Positions 54,203 to 63,167 of a stretch of 64,000 nucleotides of DNA are shown one piece after another. Below the pieces are notes generated by a model, which worked only from the letters and a program-made list of their open reading frames with translations, was not told the origin of the DNA and did not search any database. Position numbers and translations under genes: made by a program. Position 1 is the first letter of the stretch. Each line of letters begins with the position of its first letter. This stretch comes from Desulfomicrobium orale DSM 12838 (lineage in GTDB: Bacteria; Desulfobacterota; Desulfovibrionia; Desulfovibrionales; Desulfomicrobiaceae): contig NZ_CP014230.1 of the NCBI RefSeq assembly GCF_001553625.1, forward strand, positions 2,719,375-2,783,374. The letters run 5' to 3'.

Positions 54203-55105
54203 TCAGCGCTTCGGGTTCAGGCACCTGGAGGCCCAAAGCGTGGCCTGCGAGCGGTTGGGCACACCGATCTTTTTGTAAATGTTGTAGATGTGGGATTTTA
54301 TGGTGTTCAGGCTGAGGAAAAGCTTGTCCGCGATATCCTTGTTGGACGCGCCCTCGGCCAGCATGAGCAGGATTTCTTTTTCGCGCGGGCTCAACTCGTC
54401 GGAACAAGCGTCCGCCTGATCGGCGGCGAGCCTTTTCTTGCCGAGCAGGGAATCGGACATGGCCTCCCGCGAGAACCAGAGCTGGTTGTTCAGGATGGAG
54501 CGTACCCCCTTCAGCAGCAGCCTGAAAGGAATGTCGCGGTAGAAAATACCCCGGATACCGGTATTGATGAGACTGACCTCCATCGCCGGCGACTTCGCGT
54601 CCCGGACGTTGAAAAAGGCCATATATGTGAGTCTGGTGGACAGATTTTCCCTGGCGATGAGTTCCAGTTGACTGGAAACGGAGGCTTCGGCGCAGTCCAG
54701 CAGCACCAGATCGGGCGTGATCGCCGCCATGAGCCGGGGCAGCAGGGGCGAATGGCTGCAATTGGCGCCGGTGTCCTGACAGATTCGGGCGGCCAGCAGA
54801 TCATTCAGGCACAGCGTTTCGCCCACAATGCCGATTGTGGCAGGACGGCCGGTGCCTTCCTGTTCGGGACGGGCTGGCTGGACCGCCGAGATATCCCTTG
54901 GGTTGAAGGCGATGCCCGTGCCGGTTTCCGCCCGAACCACTCTGGCCGGGACCTGAAAATGGTGCGGTATCCCGCCGGAGTGGGCATCGCCGAAGTCCGG
55001 TACAATGGTCAGTTTCACGGCGGCTCCGGCCGGGCATGGCGCGTGTGCCGCGAAAAACACTTCACCCACGGACAGAGGCTGGGCGTGAGAGGGCTGATCA
55101 GACAT
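54203..55105 (-). CDS. LuxR-family regulator with degenerate receiver-like domain
   Basis: A 300-residue protein. The C-terminal LuxR helix-turn-helix is clear: LSPREKEILLMLAEGASNKDIADKLFLSLNTIKSHIYNIYKKIGV (about 230-275, quoted in parts by family convention). The middle (about 100-215) resembles a response-regulator receiver, but the phosphoryl site is LLDCAEAS, where a canonical acidic triad is not obvious. The N-terminal 90 residues look like a short PilZ-like beta region, uncertain. It may act without phosphorylation. Confidence 0.85.
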   Translation of the reverse strand: MSDQPSHAQPLSVGEVFFAAHAPCPAGAAVKLTIVPDFGDAHSGGIPHHFQVPARVVRAETGTGIAFNPRDISAVQPARPEQEGTGRPATIGIVGETLCLNDLLAARICQDTGANCSHSPLLPRLMAAITPDLVLLDCAEASVSSQLELIARENLSTRLTYMAFFNVRDAKSPAMEVSLINTGIRGIFYRDIPFRLLLKGVRSILNNQLWFSREAMSDSLLGKKRLAADQADACSDELSPREKEILLMLAEGASNKDIADKLFLSLNTIKSHIYNIYKKIGVPNRSQATLWASRCLNPKR

Positions 55106-55188
55106 GACTCGGGTTGGTTGAGCGCCGGAACGCCGGGAAAGGCATACCCCTAGGCGCGGTTATATTCGTACTCGTTCCCGGAGAACGC

Positions 55189-55974
55189 TCAGTCCGCCGT
55201 TGGAGCTTCTTCTTCCAGGAAATCCTTCGGCAGCAGATCGTTTTTCTCCAGATAGGCCAGAAATTTTTGCGCGAGTTCCAGATCCTTGTTCAGTCTGAGA
55301 GCCGTGTGCAGATGTTTCAGGGTCTTTTCCATGTCGGCCATGCCGAAACAGGCCCGCGCCATGTTGTAATGCAGATTCTCGTCGTTCGGAGAAAGGACCA
55401 GGGCCTTGGCGTAATATTCCGCCGCCTGGCGGTACATCTCGTTTTTGCGCAGACTGATGCCGAAGTCGTTGAACAGATGCTTGTGTTCGGCCTCGAAGGC
55501 AGCCTCCATGGTCACCAGGCGTTTGAAAATATCGTCGGCCTTCTCCGTTTCGCCCCGATCCAGATAAGTCAGTCCCAGCCCGAAATTGGCCCGGATGTTT
55601 TCCTCGTCCACGCGCAGGGCGTTGCCATATTCGTACTCCGCACTGTAATTGTCGCCGTTTTTGCGGTGCCGGTCAGCCTTGGCGATGGTCTGGTTCAGCT
55701 TGCGCAGGTTCGGATAGACCTTCGAGGTATAGAATTCCGGTTCCGGGGCGTACCGCTCCAGAAACTCTTCCTTGGTCACTTCCTGCTTGGGTCCCGACGG
55801 CACGTAATTGGGATTGAGGGGCTGAATCCAGACGGTGCCCTGCTCGTCCTCTTCCGCATACCAGTACATGACCTGCGTGGTTCTGCGGACCGTGCCACCC
55901 GCTCCGATTTTCGAGACCTTTTCCAGAGAGAACACGCCCTTGATGCGTGTGCGTGGTTGTTCTGTGGCCGTCAT
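55189..55974 (-). CDS. TPR-repeat protein
   Basis: A 261-residue soluble protein. The N-terminal 90 residues form a separate module (VSKIGAGGTVRRTTQVMYWYAEED). From about residue 95 three to four tetratricopeptide repeats are visible (SAEYEYGNALRVDEENIRA, then ANFGLGLTYLDRGETEKA, then QAAEYYAKALVLSPNDEN). TPR domains bind peptides or partner proteins. It closes the translation/tRNA-modification operon, 10 bases after pyrF. No signal peptide. The role is unknown. Confidence 0.82.
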   Translation of the reverse strand: MTATEQPRTRIKGVFSLEKVSKIGAGGTVRRTTQVMYWYAEEDEQGTVWIQPLNPNYVPSGPKQEVTKEEFLERYAPEPEFYTSKVYPNLRKLNQTIAKADRHRKNGDNYSAEYEYGNALRVDEENIRANFGLGLTYLDRGETEKADDIFKRLVTMEAAFEAEHKHLFNDFGISLRKNEMYRQAAEYYAKALVLSPNDENLHYNMARACFGMADMEKTLKHLHTALRLNKDLELAQKFLAYLEKNDLLPKDFLEEEAPTAD

Positions 55975-55984
55975 GCGCTTTTCG

Positions 55985-56701
55985 TTATGCCTCGCGTTTT
56001 TCCAGATATGTCCGTGCCGCTGCGACCGGGTCCGCGGCCTGAGTGATGGGTCTGCCCACCACCAGAAAATCGCTGCCGTCCCGGGCTGCCTGACACGGCG
56101 TGCAGACCCGCGACTGGTCCCCGGCTCCGGCGTCGGGCAGGCGGATGCCCGGAGTCAGCAGCCGGAATCCGTCCCCGCATGATGCCCGTATAGCACGAAC
56201 TTCCCGGCCTGAACAGACCACGCCGTCCAGATTCCAGTTTTGGGCCAGACCGGCCAGGCGGACGGTGAAATCATGCAGCTCCTCCGCCGTTCCTCCGGGA
56301 TTCCAGGGCAGGCTGCCGGGCCCCATGCTGGTCAGTACCGTCACGGCCAGAAGGACGGGAGGCATCCGGCCCGGGAGCAGGGCCCGGTCCCGTCCGGTCT
56401 GGGCGGCCCGGCACATGGCCTCACCCCCCAGAGCATGCACGGTGAGCATGTCCGCGCCCATGCACGTGGCCTGAAAGACGGCCGCGTCCACGGTGTTGGG
56501 GATGTCCATGAATTTGAGGTCCAGAAACACCCTGAAGTCCATGTCCTTGAGCCGGGCGATCATGTCCTTTCCGGCGGCCAGATACAGCTCCAGCCCGACC
56601 TTGACCCAGGGGACCACTCCCTGCAGACGGCGGGCCAGATCCAGAGCGGGCTGAACATCGGGGAAATCCAGAGCCACGACGAGGTCGGGAAGATTTTTCA
56701 T
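55985..56701 (-). CDS. pyrF: Orotidine 5'-phosphate decarboxylase
   Basis: A 238-residue TIM-barrel enzyme that decarboxylates OMP to UMP. The catalytic tetrad DLKFMDIPNTV near residue 63 (Asp-x-Lys-x-x-Asp), VALDFPD at the start and PGIRLPDAG near 190 are all present. The ATG at 56701 overlaps the gmk stop by 4 bases. Upstream the frame runs through gmk and is a shadow. It belongs to the long housekeeping operon. Confidence 0.94.
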   Translation of the reverse strand: MKNLPDLVVALDFPDVQPALDLARRLQGVVPWVKVGLELYLAAGKDMIARLKDMDFRVFLDLKFMDIPNTVDAAVFQATCMGADMLTVHALGGEAMCRAAQTGRDRALLPGRMPPVLLAVTVLTSMGPGSLPWNPGGTAEELHDFTVRLAGLAQNWNLDGVVCSGREVRAIRASCGDGFRLLTPGIRLPDAGAGDQSRVCTPCQAARDGSDFLVVGRPITQAADPVAAARTYLEKREA

Positions 56702-57318
56702 GGCAGCTCCCACTGACGACGAACTTCGGTCCGCCACCCGTCCTGATACCGGGGTTTTGTCTTCTCTGCCAGATAGATGGCCCGCAGTTCGTCCTGAGCG
56801 CGGCAAAGGTCGCCGTTCACGATCCAGTGATCGAACCAGCCGCTGGCCTCTATCTCCTTGCGGGCCGAGGCCAGCCGCCGGGCCACGGCCTCTTCGTTCT
56901 CGGTGCCGCGCCCGATCAGCCGGTCCCGCAGGACCTGCCGGGACGGCGGAAAGACGAACACGTAACAGCCCTGCCCCATGTTCTCCCGCAGCTGTCTCGC
57001 GCCCTGCACGTCGATGTCGAAGATCACGTCCCGGCCGGCGGCCAGCAGCTCTTCCGTGGCCCGGCGCGGCGTTCCGTAATAATTGCCGTGCACCTCGGCC
57101 CATTCGGCGAAATATCCGGCATTCCTGCGGCGCAGAAATTCTTCCTGATCCAGAAAATGATACTCCCGTCCGTCCTGCTCGCCCGGCCGGGGCGCTCTGG
57201 TGGTGCAGGAGACGGAAAAGGCGAACATGTCGAAGGTCGAGGCCAGGTGGCGGATGAGAGTGCTTTTACCCGCGCCCGAAGGCGCACTGATGACCAGCAT
57301 CATGCCCGGACTACTCAT
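56698..57318 (-). CDS. gmk: Guanylate kinase
   Basis: A 206-residue nucleotide kinase. P-loop [16 protein letters not shown] is near residue 11, [20 protein letters not shown] near 36 is the GMP-binding part, and [13 protein letters not shown] near 93 the core. It phosphorylates GMP and dGMP. It overlaps the DUF370 gene upstream by 8 bases and pyrF by 4. The pairing DUF370-gmk is widely conserved in bacteria. Confidence 0.96.
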   Translation of the reverse strand: MSSPGMMLVISAPSGAGKSTLIRHLASTFDMFAFSVSCTTRAPRPGEQDGREYHFLDQEEFLRRRNAGYFAEWAEVHGNYYGTPRRATEELLAAGRDVIFDIDVQGARQLRENMGQGCYVFVFPPSRQVLRDRLIGRGTENEEAVARRLASARKEIEASGWFDHWIVNGDLCRAQDELRAIYLAEKTKPRYQDGWRTEVRRQWELP

Positions 57319-57568
57319 CGCTGTCTCCCGCGGTGAAGCGTTGGCTGATGGTTTCCGCCTGGATGGCGGACAGGATGCAGTGGTTGGAGTCCGTGATGAT
57401 GATGGAGCGGGTCTTGCGCCCCTGGGTGGCGTCGATGAGCCGCCCGTCCTGCCTGGCCTCTTCCCGCAGCCGGCGCATGGGAGAAGAGGACGGCCCCACG
57501 ATGGCCACCACCCGGTTCATGACCACGGCGTTGCCGAAGCCGATGTTCAGCAGTTTCTTCTTGTCCAT
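57311..57568 (-). CDS. DUF370 / RemA-like DNA-binding protein
   Basis: An 85-residue protein of the RemA/DUF370 family: [29 protein letters not shown] near the start and [18 protein letters not shown] near residue 50. In Bacillus RemA binds DNA and controls matrix genes. Here the gene sits between yicC and gmk, the common genomic neighbourhood of DUF370. The ATG at 57568 is 2 bases after the yicC stop. A regulatory role is inferred from the family. Confidence 0.9.
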   Translation of the reverse strand: MDKKKLLNIGFGNAVVMNRVVAIVGPSSSPMRRLREEARQDGRLIDATQGRKTRSIIITDSNHCILSAIQAETISQRFTAGDSDE

Positions 57569-57570
57569 GG

Positions 57571-58452
57571 CTATTCCAGATTCTGAATCTGCTCGCGGCA
57601 TTTCTCCAGCTCGGCCTTGAAGTCCACAGCCAGCTGACTGATCCGCGTGTTCTGGCATTTATTGCCGCAGGTGTTGATTTCCCGGAAGCACTCCTGAACC
57701 ATGAAGTCCAGCTTGCGGCCCACGGGGCCGTCCTGGTTCAGACAGGCCGCGACGCTCTCCAGGTGGACCGTCAGCCGGGTCAGTTCCTCGGACACGTCCA
57801 TGCGGTCGGCCATGAAGGCCAGTTCCTGGAGCAGACGGTCTTCATCCAGGGGCGGGACGCCGCCTTCCAGAAGCTTGCCCACGCGCTCCCGCAGCGTCTC
57901 CAGGCGTTCGGGAGCGGTCTGGTCCGCAAGTTCCCGGATGGACTCCACCACTTTCTCCAGCCCGAGGAAGCGTTTCCGCAGATCCTCCGTCAGGGCCTGC
58001 CCCTCGCAGGCGCGGGCCGCGTCCCATTCGGCCAGGGCCAGACGCAGGGTTCCGGTTAGGCTGTCCACAAGCTCCGGGCAATCCGCTCCGCCCGCGTCCT
58101 TCCACAGGGAGGGGATGGCCAGCAGCCGGTTCAGATCCGGCGAAAATGCCGCCCCCATATCCCCGGCCAGACGCGACAATTCATCTAGCATGGAGCGGGC
58201 CAGAGTATCGTCCAGGGCCACGGACTGCATCCGGGGGCTCGTGATACGCAGATTCAGAAAAAGCTCCACCCCGCCGCGCCCGGCCACGGCCCGGACTTCA
58301 TTTTCCCATGCCTTCTGGCAGGCGTGGAAAGCGGGTGGAATTTTCCACTTCAAATCCAGATGGCGATTGTTCAGGCTGCGGATCTCCCAGGTCAGGGTCC
58401 AGGCGTCTTCCTGGGCCGTGGCCCGGCCGAAGCCGGTCATGCTTTTGGGCAT
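57571..58452 (-). CDS. yicC: YicC-family endoribonuclease
   Basis: A 293-residue protein with the YicC start KSMTGFGRA and the C-terminal domain [21 protein letters not shown]...[18 protein letters not shown] near 245-293. YicC enzymes cleave RNA, including small RNAs. The acidic and His residues of the C-terminal metal site are conserved. It overlaps the DUF4416 gene by 16 bases and precedes DUF370 and gmk, the usual order. Confidence 0.93.
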   Translation of the reverse strand: MPKSMTGFGRATAQEDAWTLTWEIRSLNNRHLDLKWKIPPAFHACQKAWENEVRAVAGRGGVELFLNLRITSPRMQSVALDDTLARSMLDELSRLAGDMGAAFSPDLNRLLAIPSLWKDAGGADCPELVDSLTGTLRLALAEWDAARACEGQALTEDLRKRFLGLEKVVESIRELADQTAPERLETLRERVGKLLEGGVPPLDEDRLLQELAFMADRMDVSEELTRLTVHLESVAACLNQDGPVGRKLDFMVQECFREINTCGNKCQNTRISQLAVDFKAELEKCREQIQNLE

Positions 58453-58991
58453 GGCGCGTCCTTTGCGTGTTTGAGGTCGTGTTTGTACATGTCCCGGATG
58501 CGGGTCAGATGTTCCTTGATCTCCGGCGTGGCATAGTCCGGGAACGTCCAGGGCAGGTCGAACCAGTCCCCCTTGTGGAAGATGAGGGTCAAGTCGGCCC
58601 AGATACCCTGCCCGAGATAGACCCGGTGCGAAAAATTCTTGCCCGTGGCCAGCACCAGACGCTCCAGAGTGATGTATCCGGGATCCAGATTGAACAGGCG
58701 GCGGCCGTCTCTGGCGCGCTCGTTCTCCAGAGCGTTGGTGGCCAGCTTGATTTCGGGCAGGCCGTCCAGAGCCAGGGGACGGGAAAAAGACAGAATGCGC
58801 CGGGCGATGGGCTGCCCCATTTCCTTGTTGTAGTAGGCCGTCTGGGTGAAGGGAATGAGGGCGGATTCATAGTCGATGTCGCCCAGAAGAGCTTCGAGCC
58901 TTGGCCGCAGGCCACTCCAGAAGCCGCTCCAATCAACGCCCAGCACCGACAGAAACGGCCGGGCCGGAAGAGGCGCGCAAGGTACGCTCAC
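58437..58991 (-). CDS. DUF4416 protein
   Basis: A 184-residue soluble protein of the DUF4416 family, seen mostly in Desulfovibrionales and related anaerobes next to yicC. Conserved blocks are LGDIDYESALIPFTQTAYY (about 37), LDPGYITLERLVLATGKN (about 100) and FHKGDWFDLPWTFPDYA (about 139). The start is GTG at 58991, overlapping the mtaB stop as GTGA. No known activity; location in a translation operon suggests an RNA-linked role. Confidence 0.75.
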   Translation of the reverse strand: MSVPCAPLPARPFLSVLGVDWSGFWSGLRPRLEALLGDIDYESALIPFTQTAYYNKEMGQPIARRILSFSRPLALDGLPEIKLATNALENERARDGRRLFNLDPGYITLERLVLATGKNFSHRVYLGQGIWADLTLIFHKGDWFDLPWTFPDYATPEIKEHLTRIRDMYKHDLKHAKDAPCPKA

Positions 58992-60262
58992 GATCCGCCC
59001 TCCACGTTTTGCACCCTCAAGCCCCTGTCCGAGAGAGTCAAAGGCGCCACCCGGACCAGTTCCCGAAGCGGGCCGCCGCCCTCCACCGCGCATTCCACAT
59101 AAAATTCGTTCATGCCTGAACCGTCTTCTTCCAGAGCCACGCTCATGCTGTCCAGTCCCAGCAGCCGGGTCAGAAACTGCCGCCGCTTTTCGGCCACAGT
59201 CCGGCGCAAAGCCTTGGCCCGCTGCCGCCGCACGTGCCCGGGAACCGCCGGAGAAAAAGACGCGGCCGGAGTGCCGGGGCGCTCCGAGTAGGGAAACACG
59301 TGTGCGTAGGACAGGGGCAGACGCGCGGCCAGTTCCAGGGTTTCGGCGAAATGCTCCCCGGTCTCGCCCGGAAAACCGGCAATGATGTCCGCACCCAGTC
59401 CGAACACGGGCCACAGAGCCGGAAGACTTTCCAGAAAATCAACGACATCTTCCGGGCTGTAATGCCCGCGTCCCATGCGCCGCAGCACGGCCGGGCTGCC
59501 GCTTTGCAGGGACAGATGCAGATGGGGACACATGAGGCGGCTTCGGTTCAGGGCATCCAGAGCCTTGGCGTGCAGATCGCCCGGCTCCAGCGAGCCCAGC
59601 CGCAATCTGGCCCGGCCGGCCCATTCCGGGGCCAGGGCGCGGTCCACCTCGGCCAGGAGATCCCAGAAATCCCGCCGCGGCGAGAGATCGCGCCCGTACT
59701 GCCGCAGGTTGATCCCGCACAGGGACAGTTCCCGGACACCCGAGTCCAGAAGACGCCGGGCCTCGGCAATGACTTCCCGGCCTTCGCGGCTCACGGACCG
59801 GCCCCTGGTGGAGGGAATGATGCAATATGTGCACCTGTGGGAGCAGCCGTCCTGCACCTTGATCACGGCCCGGCTGCGCTTGTAGCCGGAAATGCGCATG
59901 TCGGGAAAAGGCGGCCCCGCGCCGCTGTCAGTCTCCGGCGCGGACTTGCCCCGCTGGCCGATGACCGCGTCCACGCCGAGGGCCAGCACCCGCTCCCGGT
60001 CCGCCTCCACGGCGCATCCGGCAACCACGATCTCAGGCCGGGGCGTGATGGCCGCGAAGCCGCGCACCAGTTTGCCCAGATCCAGCACGGCCCGTTCGGT
60101 CACGGCGCAGCTGTTGATGAGCACGATGTCGGCCAGGGCGGGGTCTTCGGTTTCCATGAGCCCGTCCGAAAGCCAAGTCTCGCGGATGGCCTGGGTCTCG
60201 TACTGGTTCACCTTGCACCCCTGAGTGGCGAGATAGAAGGTCTGGCCGGGTTCGCGCCGCAT
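58988..60262 (-). CDS. mtaB: tRNA t6A37 methylthiotransferase
   Basis: A 424-residue radical SAM methylthiotransferase. The N-terminal cluster domain has LATQGCKVNQYE (Cys near 13), INSCAVTE near 49 and VAGCAVEAD near 83. The radical SAM motif is CSHRCTYC in VQDGCSHRCTYCIIP near 145. The C-terminal TRAM-like domain is short. The MiaB relatives differ; the QGCKVNQ and RSV blocks fit MtaB, which converts t6A to ms2t6A at position 37 of ANN-decoding tRNAs. ATG 60262 is preferred over 60268. It overlaps DUF4416 by 4 bases. Confidence 0.9.
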   Translation of the reverse strand: MRREPGQTFYLATQGCKVNQYETQAIRETWLSDGLMETEDPALADIVLINSCAVTERAVLDLGKLVRGFAAITPRPEIVVAGCAVEADRERVLALGVDAVIGQRGKSAPETDSGAGPPFPDMRISGYKRSRAVIKVQDGCSHRCTYCIIPSTRGRSVSREGREVIAEARRLLDSGVRELSLCGINLRQYGRDLSPRRDFWDLLAEVDRALAPEWAGRARLRLGSLEPGDLHAKALDALNRSRLMCPHLHLSLQSGSPAVLRRMGRGHYSPEDVVDFLESLPALWPVFGLGADIIAGFPGETGEHFAETLELAARLPLSYAHVFPYSERPGTPAASFSPAVPGHVRRQRAKALRRTVAEKRRQFLTRLLGLDSMSVALEEDGSGMNEFYVECAVEGGGPLRELVRVAPLTLSDRGLRVQNVEGGS

Positions 60263-60288
60263 GAACATGTTCCTCTTCACCGGCGGAT

Positions 60289-61299
60289 TCACTCCGCCGT
60301 GATCACGGCCCCGGCCAGCACCCGGCCTTCCTCCGAATACACGGCGGCGATCTGGCCGGGCGCAGGCAGGGCGCGGGGCTCGGAAAAGGTGATGGTCATG
60401 CCCCGGCCCTCCAGATCCACGCGGGCAGGGACAGGCCGCTGCCGGTAGATGGTCTGCACCAGCACCCGGCCGGGCCAGGCGGACGGGTCCGCCAGCAGAT
60501 TCGGAGCGGCCGTACGGCAGCCGCCGGTCAGGGTTTCGGCTCTGGGACCGACCACCAGTGTGTTCGTGGCCGCGTCCCGGCCCGTGACGTAAAGAGGCTC
60601 GGAATAGGCCACACCCAGCCCCTTGCGCTGTCCCAGAGTGTGATTCCACAAGCCCTGATGCCGCCCAAGGACGGTACCGTCGGCCAGAGCGATGGGACCG
60701 GGCGGGGAAAGTTCCGTCTTTCGCGCACGCAGAAAATCCCGGTAATCGCCGGGAATGAAGCAGATTTCCTGGCTTTCCCGGCCCGCCGGCGGGGTCAGAC
60801 CGCGGGCGGCCAGTTCCGTCCGCACCACGTCCTTGGTCCACTCGCCCAGCGGAAAAAGAAGGCGCCCCAGACGCTGCCGGGGCACCATTGAAAGAAAATA
60901 GCTCTGGTCCTTGGCCGCGTCCCGGCCCCGGAACAGCGCCCCGCTCCGCAGGACGGCGTAATGTCCCGTGGCCAGTCTGTCCGCGCCCAGAGCGAGGGAA
61001 CGGTCCAGCACCAGACCGAATTTCATGGCCGGATTGCAGGCCGCGCAGGGATTGGGAGTAAGCCCCCGCTGGTATGCCCGGACAAAGGGGCCGACGACCA
61101 GTTCCTCGAACTCCCGGCGCAAATCCAGCACATGGAGGAGCACGCCAAGATCGCCGCAAAGCTCTTCCAGCCGGGCGGGCAGGCCGTCTTCAGGCAGGAA
61201 GCGGGCGTGCACGCCGAACACGTTTTCCCCGGCGTCCCGGAGCAGAAGCAGAGCCAGCAGGGAATCCGCTCCGCCGCTGAGAGCGACGGCAACGGTCAT
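60289..61299 (-). CDS. mnmA: tRNA-specific 2-thiouridylase
   Basis: A 336-residue PP-loop ATPase. [13 protein letters not shown] near residue 8 is the PP-loop, [13 protein letters not shown] near 83 contains the first catalytic Cys, and [10 protein letters not shown] near 180 the second. It thiolates U34 of tRNA Lys, Glu and Gln. It overlaps gatA by 4 bases and lies 26 bases before mtaB, so three tRNA-directed genes follow each other. Confidence 0.94.
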   Translation of the reverse strand: MTVAVALSGGADSLLALLLLRDAGENVFGVHARFLPEDGLPARLEELCGDLGVLLHVLDLRREFEELVVGPFVRAYQRGLTPNPCAACNPAMKFGLVLDRSLALGADRLATGHYAVLRSGALFRGRDAAKDQSYFLSMVPRQRLGRLLFPLGEWTKDVVRTELAARGLTPPAGRESQEICFIPGDYRDFLRARKTELSPPGPIALADGTVLGRHQGLWNHTLGQRKGLGVAYSEPLYVTGRDAATNTLVVGPRAETLTGGCRTAAPNLLADPSAWPGRVLVQTIYRQRPVPARVDLEGRGMTITFSEPRALPAPGQIAAVYSEEGRVLAGAVITAE

Positions 61300-62765
61300 G
61301 ATCCGGCGGGCGGCGCGGGCAACGCGGGCAGACGCGCTTCCAGGGCCCGGGCCACACGCAGCAGCCGGGCCTCTTCAAGATGTCCTCCGAACAGTTGCAA
61401 ACCCACGGGCATGCCCGTCTCGCGGCCCAGGCCCACAGGCAGGGACAGCCCCGGCAGACCGCCCAGGTTGAGAGAAATGGTGAATATGTCCGTGAGGTAC
61501 ATCTGCAGGGGGTCGGCCGTATTCTGCCCTACGGCGAAGGCCGTAGCCGGGCAGGCCGGACCGCAGATAAGGTCGCAGCGGGTCAGGGCGTCCAGAAAGT
61601 CCTGACGGATCAGCCGCCGGACCTGGGCCGCTTTCCTGTAGTAGGCGTCGTAGTATCCGGCCGAGAGCACATAGGTGCCGAGCAGTATGCGGCGGATGAC
61701 CTCGTCGCCGAAGCCTTCGGAGCGGGAGGAGGTGTACAGCTCCGCCAGATTGGACGCGCGGCCGCCGCGCCGTCCGTAGCGCACGCCGTCGAAGCGGGCC
61801 AGATTGGAGCTGGCTTCGGCCATGGCCAGGATGTAGTAGGTGGCGATGGCATATTCCGTGTGCGGCAGGGAAACAGGGACGACTTCCGCGCCCATCTCCC
61901 GCGCCGCCTCGATGGCGTTCCGGCAGGCCTCTTCCACTTCCGGCTCCAGCCCTTCTCCCCAGTATTCTTCAGGCAGGCCCAGGCGGACGCCCTCAAGAGA
62001 GGCGGAATTTTCCAAATCCGCGAGATAATCGGGAACAGGCTCGTTCAGGCTGGTGGCGTCCTGAGGGTCGTGTCCGGCCATGACCTGGAGCATGAGCGCC
62101 GCGTCGGCTACCGTTCTGGTCATGGGACCAGCCTGATCCAGAGAAGAGCCGTAGGCGATGAGCCCGCGCCGCGATACGCGGCCGTAGGTGGGCTTGAGGC
62201 CCACGATGCCGCAGAAGCTGGCCGGCTGGCGGATGGAGCCGCCCGTGTCCGTGCCCACAGAAGCAAAACACTGCCCTGCGGCCACGCTGGCCGCCGACCC
62301 GCCGCTGGAACCGCCAGGCACCCGGCCGGTGTTCCAAGGGTTTCTGGTGAGACCAAAGGCTGAGTTTTCCGTGGACGAGCCCATGGCGAACTCATCCATG
62401 TTGTTTTTTCCCAGAATGATGGCTCCGGCCTCCTTCAGGCGGGCCACGCAGTGTGCGTCATACACGGGCCGGAAATTTTCCAGAATTCTGGAACCGCAGG
62501 TGGCGGGCATGCCCAGCGTGGTCAGAGCGTCTTTCACGGTAATGGGGACACCCCACAGCGGCCGGGCCGGATCCGGCCCTTCGGCATCCAGGGCCCGGGC
62601 CCGGGCCAGAGCGGTTTCCGCATCCACATGAAGCAGGGCATGCAGCGCCGGTTCGGTACGCTCGATGCACTCCAGGCAGGCCGAGACGGCGGAGGCGGCC
62701 GAAACATCGCCCGCGCGCAGCAGATCGCGGATGTGTATGAGAGAATGAGCGCAGAGTTCGGACAT
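61296..62765 (-). CDS. gatA: Asp/Glu-tRNA amidotransferase subunit A
   Basis: A 489-residue amidase. The catalytic triad region is [14 protein letters not shown] near 72 (Lys), SRQ-type [23 protein letters not shown] near 175 with Ser, and [13 protein letters not shown] near 150 with the nucleophile Ser. It releases ammonia from glutamine to make Gln-tRNA or Asn-tRNA with GatB and GatC. gatC is 71 bases upstream; gatB is not in this window. Confidence 0.96.
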   Translation of the reverse strand: MSELCAHSLIHIRDLLRAGDVSAASAVSACLECIERTEPALHALLHVDAETALARARALDAEGPDPARPLWGVPITVKDALTTLGMPATCGSRILENFRPVYDAHCVARLKEAGAIILGKNNMDEFAMGSSTENSAFGLTRNPWNTGRVPGGSSGGSAASVAAGQCFASVGTDTGGSIRQPASFCGIVGLKPTYGRVSRRGLIAYGSSLDQAGPMTRTVADAALMLQVMAGHDPQDATSLNEPVPDYLADLENSASLEGVRLGLPEEYWGEGLEPEVEEACRNAIEAAREMGAEVVPVSLPHTEYAIATYYILAMAEASSNLARFDGVRYGRRGGRASNLAELYTSSRSEGFGDEVIRRILLGTYVLSAGYYDAYYRKAAQVRRLIRQDFLDALTRCDLICGPACPATAFAVGQNTADPLQMYLTDIFTISLNLGGLPGLSLPVGLGRETGMPVGLQLFGGHLEEARLLRVARALEARLPALPAPPAGS

Positions 62766-62836
62766 ATGCGTTCCTTGGTCGGTTGAAATTCCGGCGGTGT
62801 CCCGGCTTCACCGGGGGCGGACGCCGTCCGCGGGAA

Positions 62837-63121
62837 TCAGACGATGCGGGGCACGATGAAATACTCGCCGTCTGTTTCCGGAGCGCCTTCGAGGATCCGG
62901 GCGCGGGAGAAAGAGCTGCGGCACTGATCCTCGCGCAGCGGACCGGGCTGATCCAGAGGCGTGTACATGGGCTCGACACCCGAAGTGTCCAGTTCGTTCA
63001 GCTTGTCCATATAGGCGAGGATGCCGTCCATCTGCCCGGCGAGAACAGCGGCCTTTTCCGGGGAGATGTCCAGCCGGGCCAGGGTGGCGATGGCGCGGGC
63101 CTTGTCGGGACTTACTTTCAT
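62837..63121 (-). CDS. gatC: Asp/Glu-tRNA amidotransferase subunit C
   Basis: A 94-residue GatC. VSPDKARAIATLARLDISPEKA and the C-terminal RILEGAPETDGEYFIVPRIV are standard. It stabilizes GatA and GatB. It is first in the minus-strand housekeeping operon, 46 bases after the truncated periplasmic-binding gene and 71 before gatA. Confidence 0.95.
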   Translation of the reverse strand: MKVSPDKARAIATLARLDISPEKAAVLAGQMDGILAYMDKLNELDTSGVEPMYTPLDQPGPLREDQCRSSFSRARILEGAPETDGEYFIVPRIV

Positions 63122-63167
63122 GGGTGCCTCTCTGGCGGAATTGCCGCCGCTTGCGTTCCGATCCGGG

